From positions 14,281,001-14,345,000 of the forward strand of contig JAYKKT010000061.1 in assembly GCA_036023115.1 (NCBI GenBank): a DNA stretch of 64,000 nucleotides, in the 5' to 3' direction. The first letter of the stretch is position 1, and every line of letters starts with the position of its first letter. Under the pieces are notes generated by a model. It saw nothing but the letters and a program-made list of their open reading frames with translations. It was not told the DNA's origin and ran no database searches. The position numbers were made by a program, and so were the translations under genes. This document shows, piece after piece, positions 34,529 through 46,148 of this stretch. The DNA comes from Brasenia schreberi. Its lineage: Eukaryota > Streptophyta > Magnoliopsida > Nymphaeales > Cabombaceae.

Positions 34529-35948
34529 GCTGTCCAAGGCGACTCACTAGGCCAAAGCCAAGCAAGTTGAGCCCGGACCAGCTACACGTAAGTGCCTAAC
34601 TCGGTCCTTATTATGAACTTGCTTACATTTAATTAAATTTGATACGGGGTTGTAATAATGGAGTGTTGTCTCCCCCTGCCTGTAATAATGTGGTTTGGCA
34701 CACCAACACACACGTGCACTTGAGCCATTTCGCTCTTAGCTGCACACAATTTTGAAACACACACGGGCCTAACCAGCCCTTAAGATATAGTTGTACTTAT
34801 ATATATTAAGCTGCATGGGTTTTAATTTAAGTCGTGGGTGTTGTCTTTCAATTCCACACTCACACACATTGAGCTTTCACTCTAACTCCCAAGACCCTAG
34901 TAAGGGCCGTATTGCAATTTCATTTGGGTGTTTTAAATTCAAGTTGTGTGCGTTGTCTTTCAATTCCACACTCACACACATTGAGCTTTCGCTCTTACTC
35001 CCAAGAACCTAGTAAGGGCCATATTGCAATTTTATTTGGGTGTTTCATTCAAGTTGTGTGCGTGGTCTTTCAATTCCACACTCACACACATTGAGCTTTC
35101 GCTCTTACTCCCAAGACCCTAATAAGGGCCATATTGCAATTATATTTGGGTTTTGCATTACAAGCCGTGTGAGTTATCTTTACATATACACACAACACCC
35201 ACGCACACGTTGGCGACCTTCAAGCCCATATATAGTATAAGTATTTCCCTTCGGCTATGTCTTTAAGATTTGGGTTTTAAGGTTCAGCTGTGTGCGTAGT
35301 CTTTCCATATATACACGACACACACTTGCACAATTGAGCCTTTCCGCTCTTAAGATATAGCCATATTTCCCTTTTACAATTTACATTAAGTCATTTCCCT
35401 TAAGGATTGTCTTTCAATTTCGGGTTTTCCCTTGGAGTTGTGTGAGTTGCATTGCATACTCGCCATACTCGAGCTAGAGTGTATACCCTTGTAATTCCAG
35501 TTGTGTGAGTTGCGTTGCATCAAAGCAAATCCCGAATCAATCGTGCAAACACGCCAAGACTTAGGCTATTTCGATGCACGCACATCGTGCCTAAGTAGAT
35601 TAAAATTGAAAGACTTAGGGTCGTCCAACCCTTGTAAAATCAAAATCGCCCAAGTGAATGGTTTTCAAAAGGTTTTAAAACACTTTTTCATTCAAAATAT
35701 ATTTTGAGTTAAACTTGTTTCAAAACGAAGTCTCTAAGCGTGTAGACTGACCCTTGCGCATCGGTGCAAGAAGGTCTGCGACGTAAAGATCCCGCTTGCC
35801 TACAATCTTCTTCAAAAAAGTCAGATTATTTCAAAACATACTTTGCTAGTTAAAGTAAACTAGCTGGCATGCCCATAAAGCGAAGTAGATTGCGAAAAGG
35901 TTCACTTCAGGCCTAGGAACCCGTAAGTGAAAATTTTCGGTGTCTACA
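34529..35948 (+). repeat. TE-G: solo LTR, right part
   Basis: Starts with the second GCTGT (34529-34533) and continues the LTR left at 21517. It has GTAAGT (34588-34593), the GATACGGGG block (34640-34676), three minisatellite units (34865-35140), U5 hairpins (35752-35770 and 35845-35864), and ends GGTGTCTACA at 35948. ACATT follows. Confidence 0.92.
35845..35864 (+). other. U5 hairpin 2 (TE-G), compensated form
   Basis: GCTAGTT (35845-35851) pairs with AACTAGC (35858-35864). TE-H has GCTAGCTT with AAGCTAGC here. Confidence 0.7.
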
Positions 35949-36530
35949 ACATTCAAGTCGTGTGAGTTGCTTTTAAGGTTCGAGTATTTCCCTTTCAGCT
36001 GCGTGAGTTGCACTTATATTTCGGGTATTTACTTTAAGTTGTGTGTGTGAGTTGCTTTAAATTTAAGCCTAGCTCACATCATATCAAACCCGAAGAGAGT
36101 TCGTGCATCCTTGCATTTTGCGTATTTTCAAAGAGGATACCCCGAAACTATGCTCAAACTCGCTCAATTTAGGCCACTCAAAGCACACACATCCGACCTA
36201 AATAGCTTAAAAGCTCAAAGACTTGGATACGGATAACCCCGTAATAAAAACTGCAACTTAGGCAAACAAAATCGTCAAATACTCGCTTGTCTTTCAAAAG
36301 ATCATGTTTGTTTGAAATCGATGTTTTCTAAAGCATTTAAACCTACCCTTGAAAGAAGGTTTCAAGCGAAAAGATCCCGCTTGTCCACAATTGCCTTTTA
36401 AAGTCAGATATATTTCAAAATCTTCGCTAGTTTGAGTAAGCTAGCTGACACACCCTTAAAAGCAACATAAACTCGAAAAGACTCGTTTCTGGTCTTGTAA
36501 ACCAGGAGCTGGGAATTTTCGTGTCTTACA
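35949..36530 (+). repeat. TE-F 5' LTR, right part
   Basis: Starts with the second ACATT and ends GTGTCTTACA at 36530. It matches the last ~590 bp of the TE-F 3' LTR. Hairpin 1 is damaged by a small deletion near 36351 that the 3' LTR lacks. Hairpin 2 is present near 36424-36443. Confidence 0.93.
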
Positions 36531-36533
36531 GAT

Positions 36534-36551
36534 TGGCATGCCCGGTGGGAC
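36534..36551 (+). other. TE-F primer binding site
   Basis: TGGCATGCCCGGTGGGAC, one C-to-T change from the TE-A and TE-H sites, three bases after the LTR end. Confidence 0.87.
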
Positions 36552-36674
36552 TCAGGACTTAAGAAAAACTCAATCAAACAAGCAAACCTCTTGAAATTTT
36601 TTCCAAGAAAAGTATTTAACTCTTTGCCTTTTTCTGCATTTCATAGTTGGTTTTCAAAACAAAGCATCGGAGTC

Positions 36675-37849
36675 TTGTCGAGTTCAGACTCCAATGAAGT
36701 GTCTAGCCATGTCTTGCGCACATCAAGTTCTCACTCCAAAAATATTTTGAAAACTAATTTCAAAAATAGGAGAGAAAAGATAGAGGACTTGCGAAAAGAC
36801 TTCGAAGCGAAAATTGCTCCACTTAGCCAAGAGGCAGAGGCAGCTGATTCCTGTTTGTCTCATGGCGAACCGACAAAAGCTAAGAAGAAAGTCGACAAGT
36901 CTAGAAAGCTCAAGAAAACCTCGGCTATGGAGGGAAACCAATATCACGAGTCCTTCACTCACAAGGACTGAAAAGCCCTACAACAGTTGCTAAAAGGGCA
37001 AAATAAAGAAAAGAGAACATACGCCCTGTCTGATTTCCTTCCCTTGGATTACGAAACAGACAGTGATGATGAGATACAAACTTCCATCGGTACGATAGCA
37101 CGAGGGATCCTAGATCCCACTCGCAACTCTTTTCCCGTTCAGCCCACAAAAGGAAGGACTCGACGAAGTGGATATATTGGTTTCCCCTTTCCCTCAAAAG
37201 TACTGCTTCAAAATGGCTTGCTTCCTATGATTTAAGCCAGTTCGCAACTTTTGAAGAGTTAGCGAACTGTTTTATGCAAAGGTTTTCACATAATGTGGAA
37301 GTAACGCCAACTTTAAATACTTTGAGGGATACAGAGCAAGCCACGAACGAGGATGTACATGCATTCATCGTTCGATGGAGGTCCCTCCTGGGGCAAGTGA
37401 GAGAGCTAATTTCAGAAGGATGCACAGTAATGCTCATCCTTAATTTCAAACCTGAATTGAAAACTCTCCTCTCCTTACATAAAATATCGACTTTCCACAA
37501 GTTGATCAAGAAAGCCTCCCTCTTTGAAACAAATCTGAAAAAGGGGGTCTACGATCACCTGTAGAAAGGAAACGTTGTGCAAAAGTCACGCTTGGAAAAA
37601 CCCAGAAACTACGGGTTACCCACAATGGACAAAGGGGCAAAGCCCCAAAAAGTTGCAAACGTCCGAGTGGATCCAAGCCCGGTGAGCACTTCCAAGAATT
37701 TTGAAAACAAAAAAGAAAAAAACTTACAAAAATCTTTTGAAAAACGGGAGTATACCCCACTAGGGCAACCTATTTCGGAGGTCCTTGACCTCCTACTTGG
37801 CCAAGAAATGATCATACTCCCCGAAATTCCCAAGGGAAGAGGTTCTTAA
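36675..37849 (+). pseudogene. TE-F gag, N-terminal and capsid part (broken)
   Basis: The position of the gag ATG reads TTG (36675-36677), followed by codons matching the TE-A and TE-H start (EVSSH...SSSHS). The region 36675-36971 is open and rich in K, E and S, with DLRKDFEAKIAPLSQEAEA likely forming a helix. The capsid piece is 37274-37564, with DVHAFIVRWRSLLGQVREL; it ends where TGG became TAG (37562-37564). 37577-37849 continues to the region before the knuckle. An acceptor-like CATTTCATAG lies at 36637-36646. Confidence 0.85.
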
Positions 37850-37851
37850 AT

Positions 37852-39528
37852 CATTTTTGTAAGTATCATCGGCTCAAGGGCCATAATACAAACCAATGTT
37901 TCTCCCTCCTCAATAAAATTGAGAACTTGATAGCGCAGGGCCGGCTCCAGGTCACTGAGGAACCAGAGCCTGCCCAAGCCATATTCAAAGAACCCTTCCC
38001 CAATCACACAAGCACTAGTGGGAAGAGAAAAGAGGTATGTGCTTTCTCGACTTCGAAAAGTCTAGTGCATGCATCAAATTCTGGTTTTACTACTTGTGCA
38101 CCATCTCTCATCATTTATAAGAAAAATGCCCAAGTAGTAATCCGAGGAGCGCTTAGAGTCCCACCACCGGTTAGAACCATTTTAGAAATTCGAGGTACTC
38201 CAAGGCACTCAAGTAGAGCCACAATAGGCACGAGCCTTAGGCAAAGTGTAGGGGAAGTGACCAGGTCTGGGAGGATCTATCAACCCCAACACTTAGAAAA
38301 ATCTGCTAAAAAAGTGGTCAGTATCCCTGGCCCTTCAAAAGCATGCATTCCTAGGGTCTCGTCCAAAACGGACAAAGGTCAAATTGTTTTAATCACAGAT
38401 GATTTCGAAAATCATCTTTTTAAGATCCCAACAAACATGTCCATCCTAGAGCTGATACAAACCTCACCTAGGCACAGGCTTGTTTTAGAAAAAATCCTAG
38501 AGAGAGCCAAGGTTAACTCAAGTATAACCCCTCGGTCCTTGTCAATTCAAGTGGCGTCTATAGGTGCAAAAATGCCCATCGTGTTCTCGGAAGACAGGAT
38601 AGAAAGATCGTATGAAACCCATAACCAAGCTTTGCATATCGAGGTAGTATTGAATCACTATCCTCTTGACAAATGCTTAGTTGATGGGGGAGGAGGTCTT
38701 AACATCCTTCCGCTCCACGTGGCATATCAAATCGGAGTCACCTTGGCCTCCGTAAACCAAAGCCCCATCGTAATCACTGGATACGATGGGAATGCATCTA
38801 GACAGTTGGGAGCCGTAGAGTTACCCATGAAAACGGTGGGCATAGCCCACATGGGGGTGTTCCATGTCTTAGACATACACCCCCATTACAACCTATTGCT
38901 TGGAAGACCCTGGATACATAGCCTGCGAGCTGTGCCATCCACCTTCCATAGGTGTGTGAAAATCCCCTACGAAGACCAGATTGTGGTAATTCTAGGTGAA
39001 AACCATCGTCAGCTTCAGGAAATCCAAAATTTCCCTTGCCTGTCAGGTTCTCAAGCCTATGAAGACAACCTTAGAAAGACCTTGGTCGAGACACCCAAGC
39101 TCGTCCTCCAAAAGCCTAGGAAGGTCGTGTGTATCAAAGGGCAGCCCAAGGCTTGCCCACTCAAAACCATAACCATCCTAGGAAAGACCAAGTGTCAACT
39201 ATTTCAAAAACCCCTAGACAAGAAACCATTCATGCATAACATGGATGATAGCAAGTTCCAAAACCACAAATTATATCAAAACTTTTCAAAAAACAAAAAA
39301 TCGTGGAACATGCTATTGAACATGGGATACATGCCATACCAAAGTCTAGGGAACCAAAACCAAGGTTGCCTCGAGCCCATAATGCCCAGTGCAAACCCAA
39401 GCCAATATGGGATAGGCTATATTCCAAAAATACCACCAGAACCCCCACCTGCGACCACCTGGGTCAAGGGTGCCTTAGAACCTAGTAAAGCAGAAACCTA
39501 TGACTTAGACCTCTTATTTAGAGTCTAA
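37852..39528 (+). CDS. TE-F gag zinc knuckle and aspartic protease (open frame)
   Basis: One open frame. The knuckle CKYHRLKGHNTNQC begins at 37858 (CHHC type, C-x2-H-x4-H-x4-C). A basic spacer follows with VTRSGRIYQPQHLEKSAKKV. The protease has its active site in KCLVDGGGGLNILPLHVAYQ (around 38670-38730) and the second signature YNLLLGRPWIHSL near 38896-38935. This form (VDGGG in place of DTGA or DSGA) is usual for Tat-group proteases. The frame ends FRV then TAA at 39526-39528. The linker and RT follow in the same frame. This is the only undamaged protease in the window. Confidence 0.9.
   Translation, partial: HFCKYHRLKGHNTNQCFSLLNKIENLIAQGRLQVTEEPEPAQAIFKEPFPNHTSTSGKRKEVCAFSTSKSLVHASNSGFTTCAPSLIIYKKNAQVVIRGALRVPPPVRTILEIRGTPRHSSRATIGTSLRQSVGEVTRSGRIYQPQHLEKSAKKVVSIPGPSKACIPRVSSKTDKGQIVLITDDFENHLFKIPTNMSILELIQTSPRHRLVLEKILERAKVNSSITPRSLSIQVASIGAKMPIVFSEDRIERSYETHNQALHIEVVLNHYPLDKCLVDGGGGLNILPLHVAYQIGVTLASVNQSPIVITGYDGNASRQLGAVELPMKTVGIAHMGVFHVLDIHPHYNLLLGRPWIHSLRAVPSTFHRCVKIPYEDQIVVILGENHRQLQEIQNFPCLSGSQAYEDNLRKTLVETPKLVLQKPRKVVCIKGQPKACPLKTITILGKTKCQLFQKPLDKKPFMHNMDDSKFQNHKLYQNFSKNKKSWNMLLNMGYMPYQSLGNQNQGCLEPIMPSANPSQYGIGYIPKIPPEPPPATTWVKGALEPSKAETYDLDLLFRV
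39526..39528 (+). other. Conserved in-frame TAA between gag-pro and pol (TE-F)
   Basis: TAA at 39526-39528, in frame with the linker and RT that follow. The equivalents in TE-A (4708-4710), TE-C (11787-11789) and TE-K (55709-55711) are also TAA. A pyrimidine-rich TTTTCCTTTATAG ends at 39550. Confidence 0.88.
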
Positions 39529-40421
39529 TTTGTGGCGTTTTCCTTTATAGGTATGATGGAAGATCCCTCCTTAAACCAAAATCCAAAAAAATTACAAATT
39601 CTCAAAATACAAAAACAATTTGAAAAATCTCAAAAACCAAAAACATTAGAAATTTGCAAAAAATCCAAAAAAGTTGCAGTTTGTATAGCTCCAAATATCT
39701 TTTCTTTGCAAAAGACCAAAAAAATCGAAAATTTAGAAAATTCCAAAAACAAAATCGTATGTATAGCAGCCCCTGGTAAAAACTTGGAAAAAACCAAGGC
39801 TTTTGAAGAAATTGTCTTCATAAAAGTTCCCAAGTCTTCAAAACCCGTAGAAACTCCAAAATCAAAACCAGGTGTTTGCAAAAATCATGCATCCACTCCA
39901 AATTCCCTAGGATTTAGGATTCTCGAGAATGATCAAGGCCCGGAGGAGGATCCTCTTCTCCCTAAGGAGGATCCCACTTCCTAGCTTCCCGAGTTTAACA
40001 AAATGCTTGGTTTTGAAAAACCTTCGAATTCTGTAGGAGGGGATTTCATAGAGATCAACTTAGGGAATGAAACAAAACCCAAGCACATTAAGATAGGCGT
40101 ATGTTTGCATGAGCATGAAAAGGCATCATTTATTGCATTCTTGAAAACCTATATCGATGTGTTTGCATGGACTTACGAAGACATGCCAGGTATAGACCCG
40201 AAAGTGGTAGAGCATTGTCTTCCCTAGATCTAGAATCAAAACCAATAAAACAAAAGCTTAGGAAGATTCACCCGAATGTCCATTTGCAAGTAAAGGAGGG
40301 TTTAGAAGATCTACTTAAAGCTGATTTTATAAAACCCATTGCATATTCTAATTGGCTTTCCAACATTGTTGTAGTTCGAAAATCAAATGGAAAAATATGA
40401 ATTTGCATAGATTTCAGAAAG
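39529..40421 (+). pseudogene. TE-F pol linker and RT N-terminus (broken)
   Basis: 39532-39984 encodes the lysine-rich linker (KIENLENSKNK and related units) and ends at a TAG. 40003-40227 starts LGFEKPSNSVGGDFIEINLG and carries IGVCLHEHEKASF and WTYEDMPGIDPKVVEHCLP, the region before RT. 40167-40400 continues in another frame with KQKLRKIHPNVHLQVKEGLE and FIKPIAYSNWLSNIVVVRK. Confidence 0.86.
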
Positions 40422-41470
40422 TTGAACAAAGTCACGCCAAAGGATAACTTCCTTTTGCTAAATATTGATTTGACAGTCGATAGAACTGCAAATCATGAAA
40501 TGTTTTCCTTTATGGATGGCTACTCGGGTTATAATCAAATCAAATTAGCCCCAAGAGACCAGGCTAAAACTGCTTTTACCACACCCTCGGGCACGTACTG
40601 CTATACAATCATGCCCTTTGATTTGAAAAATACCGGTGCCACATACCAAAGAGCCATGACCATGATCTTTCACGATCAAATTTATGAGCTCTTAGAAGTG
40701 TATGTGGATGATCTCTTGGTGAAATAAAAAACCCGAGATATGCATATCGAATCTTTGAAAAAAGTTTTCGAAAGATTGATAAAGTGAAACTAAACCCTCA
40801 AAAGTGCATCTTCGGAGTAGAATCCGGCAAGCTTTTAGGTTTTATGGTGAGCCAAAGGGGCATTGAAGTCGACCCCTCTAAGTGTCGAGCTATCATAGAT
40901 ATTAGAAGGTTTATAATACTAATATTGAAACTAAACCCTCTAATTTAACACAAATCCAAAGCCTCCAAGGTCGCCTCCAATCAATTAGAAGGTTTATCTC
41001 AAACCTCGCTACAAGATGCAAACCTTTCAACAAACTTTTGAGAAAAGGGATGAAATTTGTGTGGGACGATGATTACCAAAAAGCTTTCGAAAGATTAAAA
41101 GTGTATTTGGTTAATCCTCCTGTTTTAAATAATCCAAAGCAAGGAAAACCTCTTTTACTTTATGTTTCTATGCATGCGAATGCTTTGGGTGCATTATTAG
41201 CTCAATATGAGGATGATACCCATAAAGAGTATGCCATCTACTATATTTTGAAAACTCTATTGGCTTATGAAAGGAACTATCAAGCCATGGAGAAGATGTG
41301 CTTGGCCTTGGTATGGGCCCGCCAGAAATTTCGACACTATTTCCTAGATCATGAGATCTGGATAGTGTCTAGGCTTGATCCAATCAAGCATTTGTTTGAA
41401 AACCCTATCCTCACAGGTAGGCTGGGTAAATGGAAACTCCTCTTGATGGAGTATATGACCTGAAATTCCA
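40422..41470 (+). pseudogene. TE-F RT palm and RNase H (broken)
   Basis: 40422-40727 has FSFMDGYSGYNQIKL and the catalytic YVDDLLVK before a TAA (TCA in other copies). From 40728 to 41037 the frame is disrupted. There is an odd insert near 40905-40935 in which AGAAGGTTTATAATAC resembles sequence found again at 40987 (AGAAGGTTTATCTC), so a local duplication may have occurred. 41038-41463 carries RNase H (LYVSMHANALGALL, YYILKTLLAYE, DHEIWIVSRLDPIKHLFEN). Confidence 0.86.
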
Positions 41471-42202
41471 CCATCAAACCTCCATCAAGGGGCAACCCCC
41501 TAGCCGACTATGTGGCCGACTTCCCTTTAGAGGATTCATATCCCACACTTGACAAAATGCCCGATGAAGGCATCTTTCAAAACCAATTTCAAAACCACAT
41601 TTTATCAAATTACTCAAATGAAAACCAAGTGTGGAAGATGCACTTCGATGGGGCACGAAACCAAAGGGGGGCTGGGGCAGGAATCATCTTCATATCCCCT
41701 GAAAAGGGAAATACCCATAGCCATTCGCCTAGATTTCAAATGTTCCAACAACATAGCCGAGTATGAAGCACTCATACAGGGCTTGAAAATTTCAAAAACT
41801 CTAGGGGCATCATGCATCGAAGTCTTTGGAGATTCTTTACTTGTCATAAACCAAGTGTTAAAGATTTGGCAAGTCAAAAACGAAAAACTTCTTCCATACC
41901 ACGAGTTGGCCACCAAGCTGATCAAGTCGTTCAAATCGTGTACACTCACACAAGTAGGAAGAGAGGATAATGGCATAGCCGATGCCCTCTGATCCTTGGG
42001 CTCAGCCCTAAGGGTCGATCCCACCTTGGGAACTCGATCCTTAGAAATATGGCACTCGCCCACTCCATCCACACACGATTTGGAGATTTGCCAAAACAAC
42101 ACAACTTCCACTGAAAAACCTTGGTTTCAAGACATTAAAGAGTTCTTAGAAAACGGAGGATTTTTCAGAATTCGCTTCGTCCAAAGACAAAGCTTTCAAT
42201 AG
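41471..42202 (+). pseudogene. TE-F RNase H end and archaeal-type RNase H
   Basis: 41512-41766 reads through from the end of RNase H (ADFPLEDSYPTLDKMPDEG) into HFDGARNQRGAGAG, with TGG (41632-41634) where five other copies have a stop. A frameshift near 41715 moves to 41549-41992, which has AEYEALIQG, FGDSLLV and VGREDNGIADAL before a TGA. 41996-42202 continues. It is the only copy joining the two RNase H domains in one frame. Confidence 0.88.
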
Positions 42203-43361
42203 AAGAATTTCAACCCGATATCTGATTTTGGGGGGGGGGTTCTTTACAAAAAGAGTTTTACTGGCATCTTACTGAGGTGTGTCGACATGAAGGAGGCTAG
42301 GATAGTAATGCATGAATTCCACGATGGAGAATGTGGAGGGCATGTAAATGCAAACATGATGGCAATGAAAATACTTAGAGCAGGTTATTTTTGGTCCACC
42401 TTAAAACAAGATTGCCATGACTATGTTAGGAAGTGTCACCCATGTCAAGTGCATGGACACGCCATTCATATCCCGTCATCCACATTGCATTAGATGGTCA
42501 GCCCATGGCCATTCACCATGTGGGCATTTGACATCATAGGACCAATTTTTCCAAATGCATCAAACGAGCATAGGTTTATCCTAGCAGCCATTGAATACTT
42601 TTCCAAATGGGTTGAAGCTACCTCCCTCACTAATGTCCAAGGGCAACATGTAGTGGCGTTCATTAGGAAAAATATCTTAGCTCGATTTGGAGTTCCAAAA
42701 GACCTAGTGTCTGATAATGGTACCCCCTTCAAGAACGAGAGGATGGTAAAGTTATGTAACACGTATGGCATAACTCACCACTTCTCATCGCCCTACTACC
42801 CTCAAGGCAACGAACCAAGCCGAAGCCACTAATAAGACTCTCATAAGCATTATTGAGAAAACCTTAGAGAAGGGTAGGACGTGGCATGAGAAGTTGGATG
42901 AAGCCTTATGGGCTTATAGGACTTCCATTCGAACTACCACAAATGCCACGCCATTTGAGTTGGTCTATGGCACAAACGCCATTCAAACAAAACTGCATTC
43001 ATTTCATACGTTACTTGCACTCGACCTTCCCCTAGAGAAGCTACAGCATGCTAGAATGGCCGAACTTAACTTATTAGATGAGAGAAGGCTCCTTGCTATG
43101 AATCATGCACATGCATACCGGCAAAGGGTAGCCCGATACTATGAGAAGCATATGAGACCTCGCCACTTCAAAGTGGGAGACCTTGTGCTCAAAATCATCC
43201 AACATCATCCACATCCACTTGGAAAGTGGCGGCCCAAGTGGGATGGCCCTTATATTGTACGTGGAACCACCACGAACAATGCCTACTGGTTAGTCGATGT
43301 TGAGGATAGGAACTTAGCACACCCTATGAATGCTCAATATTTAAAAAAATACCATGTGTAG
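42203..43361 (+). pseudogene. TE-F integrase (broken)
   Basis: 42287-42493 carries the zinc region (GGH, KCHPCQVHGH), ending at a TAG. 42494-42832 carries FDIIGPI, SDNGTPF and YYPQGN, then a one-base insertion at QGNEPSRSH breaks the frame before the Glu. 42894-43361 carries the C-terminal domain with HFKVGDLVLKII and GKWRPKWDGPYIV, and ends LKKYHV with TAG at 43359-43361. A poly-G run near 42230 also disrupts the start. Confidence 0.9.
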
Positions 43362-44504
43362 GGTCTAAACTAAGTCCTATTTCGAAAATATTTTGAGGAA
43401 ATCTCCTTTGAAACTTCGTGAGTGAGGATCAAAATAGATCGTGCAAAACCCTGAACGAGAGAAACGATGCTTGTGAAAAAGCGGAGTTTTCAAAACAAAT
43501 GGGTTACATTTCAAAATCCTTCTTCTTACAAAAGAAGGCCTGGTTCCAAATAGCAAGATACTTGCAAGTAGTACGTGCTATTTCTAAATAGGCCGATCTG
43601 GAATGAATCGAGTAGATCCTTGGGATAAGTCCTTCCCCTCTTCTCTTCTCTTCCCCAAATAGGAAAACTTGGCGAAAAGCAAAAGGGAAATCCCTACAAA
43701 AATCTCTTTCCCAAGAGCTGAATCAAAAGAAAAATCATTTATTCTATGGAAAAGAGGGAACAAAGAAAAAATACTCCCAAAGGGAGACTCTCTATGAAAA
43801 AAGAAAAAAATAGCCAAAAGCTCAAAGAGAATAATTTTTTGCCTCTTTGCCTCAAACCACGGGACACTCCAGAAGGGACCGTGGTAACTCTTTCCCATCC
43901 CTGCGACTTATCCCGAATGAAGAAAGGTTCATTCTAAGGAATCCTAAAGTAAAAATAGGATTTGCTTGCTTGAATCTCATCCTGTTTGAGAGTTAGACGT
44001 CTAAGTAAGGCGTAGGAATTTTGAAATATGGCTTGGTTTTCTTATAAAACCTCCGCTAGATTAGCGAGTATCAAGACTCAAGTAAAGGGAAACACGAAAA
44101 GCTGAAATCCTTACGATTGAAGCTAAAAGGAGCTTTCCTCTTTCAAAAATGAGTTTAGAAAACCTCTAACATCGAGCAACATAAGACCAGCTCACTTGGT
44201 GCAGCAGGTCTTCATAAGACTCCCAAGTTCGACCATTCCATTAAGTCTCTAGGAGACCATACTTCCTAGCATGTCATCCCATGCCATTCATCCACTAGTA
44301 CACGCAGGGACACTTGCACAATCCCATTTAGGACAAACACCATCTTAGGCAAAGTCCCCTTTGGCGAAAATCCCCTCTTACTGGGCATAAAAGAAAATGT
44401 TTTTCTCAAAAACTGGGACGATCCCATATTCTCGAGGACGAATCCAGGGAGAAATTAAACAGGGGTGTTGTCGTCTTTGCCATTATATGCCAAAGAGGGG
44501 CATC
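43362..44504 (+). other. TE-F 3' region and polypurine tract
   Basis: About 1.1 kb without sense coding domains. It holds the conserved hairpin (43856-43885) and, on the opposite strand, a 104-codon open frame (43584-43898). GCCAAAGAGGGGCATC at 44489-44504 ends exactly at the LTR and is the likely polypurine tract. The same 16 bases precede the 3' LTRs of TE-E, TE-I (one change) and TE-K. Confidence 0.88.
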
Positions 44505-45200
44505 TGTAAACACCCCAAAATAAAATGAATTTCAAAAACAAATACCTGGTTTGAAATTTTGATTGAAAGCCCGTTCAAGTTGAATTTCACACATATGGGC
44601 CAAGTCCCAATTTTGTCAAAACCCAAAATCTAAGAGGTGAAGCCCTAAATGCAAAAGCAGCCTCAAAAATAGGTTCAGAAGCCCGAAGAAAGCATCCTGG
44701 CCTGATAAAAGTCAGGGTCAAAAGGCAAAAGGAAGGCCCAGGCTCAAAGCAGACTGCAAGCCCGGAGCACCAAAGAGCCAAGCCAAGAGCATGCACCCAA
44801 GCAGCAGAAATCCAAGCCAGAAATGACGAAAATGAGCAGAAATGAAGTCCAAAAAGGCGAGAGTGAGTTCGGACGACAAAGTTGGGGAAAACCCAGCATA
44901 AGACTGAGCGCTGATGAAGTCAAGGCCCGCATAAACTATCTGCCTCGAAAAATGCAAGAAAGGATTGAAGAAAAGAAATTTGGATTGGATCTAGACCCAA
45001 ATAATCAGATCCAAATCTAAATAGTGTTTGGATTGGATCTGGATCCAAAATATTTGAGATCCGAGATCCAAAACCAACTAAAAATTTGGGTCGGATTTGG
45101 ATCCAAAAAATCCGAGATCCAAACGCAAATAGTGTTTGGATCGAATTTGGATTCCAAGACCCAAATCCAAAACCCATATCCAAGACCCACCTCATTTGCC

Positions 45201-45208
45201 TATAAATA
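45201..45208 (+). promoter_or_regulatory. TATA box of TE-F 3' LTR
   Basis: TATAAATA about 696 bp into the LTR, in the context TTGCCTATAAATAGAGGTG. A CACGTG palindrome lies about 30 bases downstream, near the expected transcription start. Confidence 0.7.
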
Positions 45209-46142
45209 GAGGTGAGGGGTCCCAAATGAGAGGTCACGTGAATTGCTTGGGAGGAGAGAGACAGTGAGAGAAAGGGCTAGCCAAGGAGCTTAGCCATGGG
45301 TTAGCCATGTGGGCTTGATTAAGGGTGTTGGTTCAAACTTGTATGAACCTAGACCTAGCAAGGGCTGCACCAACGTGAAGAAGGAGGCTGCAACCAAGGG
45401 GTGTGGAAGCATGGGCACGGTGGACCAGCTCCAAGAGGTAGGTCTCCCTAATCCCACCCTAAACCTAGCCTAATCCATCTAACCTACCCCATTAAACCTA
45501 ACCCAAAGTTAGCCTAAACCTAGCCACTCTCATCTAAACCTACTCAAACCACCCCTAACAAAACCTAAGCCTAAGCCCCATCGAGTGCAACAGCACTCAG
45601 TTTGAACCAAACCCCCCTAGACGCTACCGCAGCACACCCCCTGTTCTGCGCGCCCTCACCCCTACCGTGCCTTAGTGTCACTCTGCGCGTCTCGCCATAC
45701 CCCCGCGCGCCAAGCATGCCAAAACCTCCCTAGCGTTACCCTACCTTAGCGCCCCCGTGCACCCTTTGTCTCACGTGCCTAGCGCACCGACCCCATTGCC
45801 TCTGCCATAGCGCCGAGCGCCTAGCGCCCGAGCCAGCACCTTTTGCCACGCCACCTGATTGGCCGCATAACCTACCTAATTCCCACACCTTGTTGTGCCT
45901 TTGCCCAGCTGCACCCTTAGGCCGTGACCTACCTTAGGACCAACCCCACATTAGGTAGTGACTGGCCTTAGCAAAACCCTACCTTTGGTCAAACCGAGCC
46001 CCTCCAAGGCCCAAACACCCGGTTGCCCCCGAGCACCTCTTCAAGCCTAAATCCTCACGTACGAACCCCACCAAGGGAGACTTGCCGATTGGCTGCCAAG
46101 GTGGACTGATTGAAACAAACGGAGAGAAAAAGCCGACCACTT

Positions 46143-46148
46143 GTAAGT
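46143..46148 (+). promoter_or_regulatory. Splice-donor-like GTAAGT in TE-F 3' LTR
   Basis: Same context as the 5' LTR copy at 18993-18998. Confidence 0.45.
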
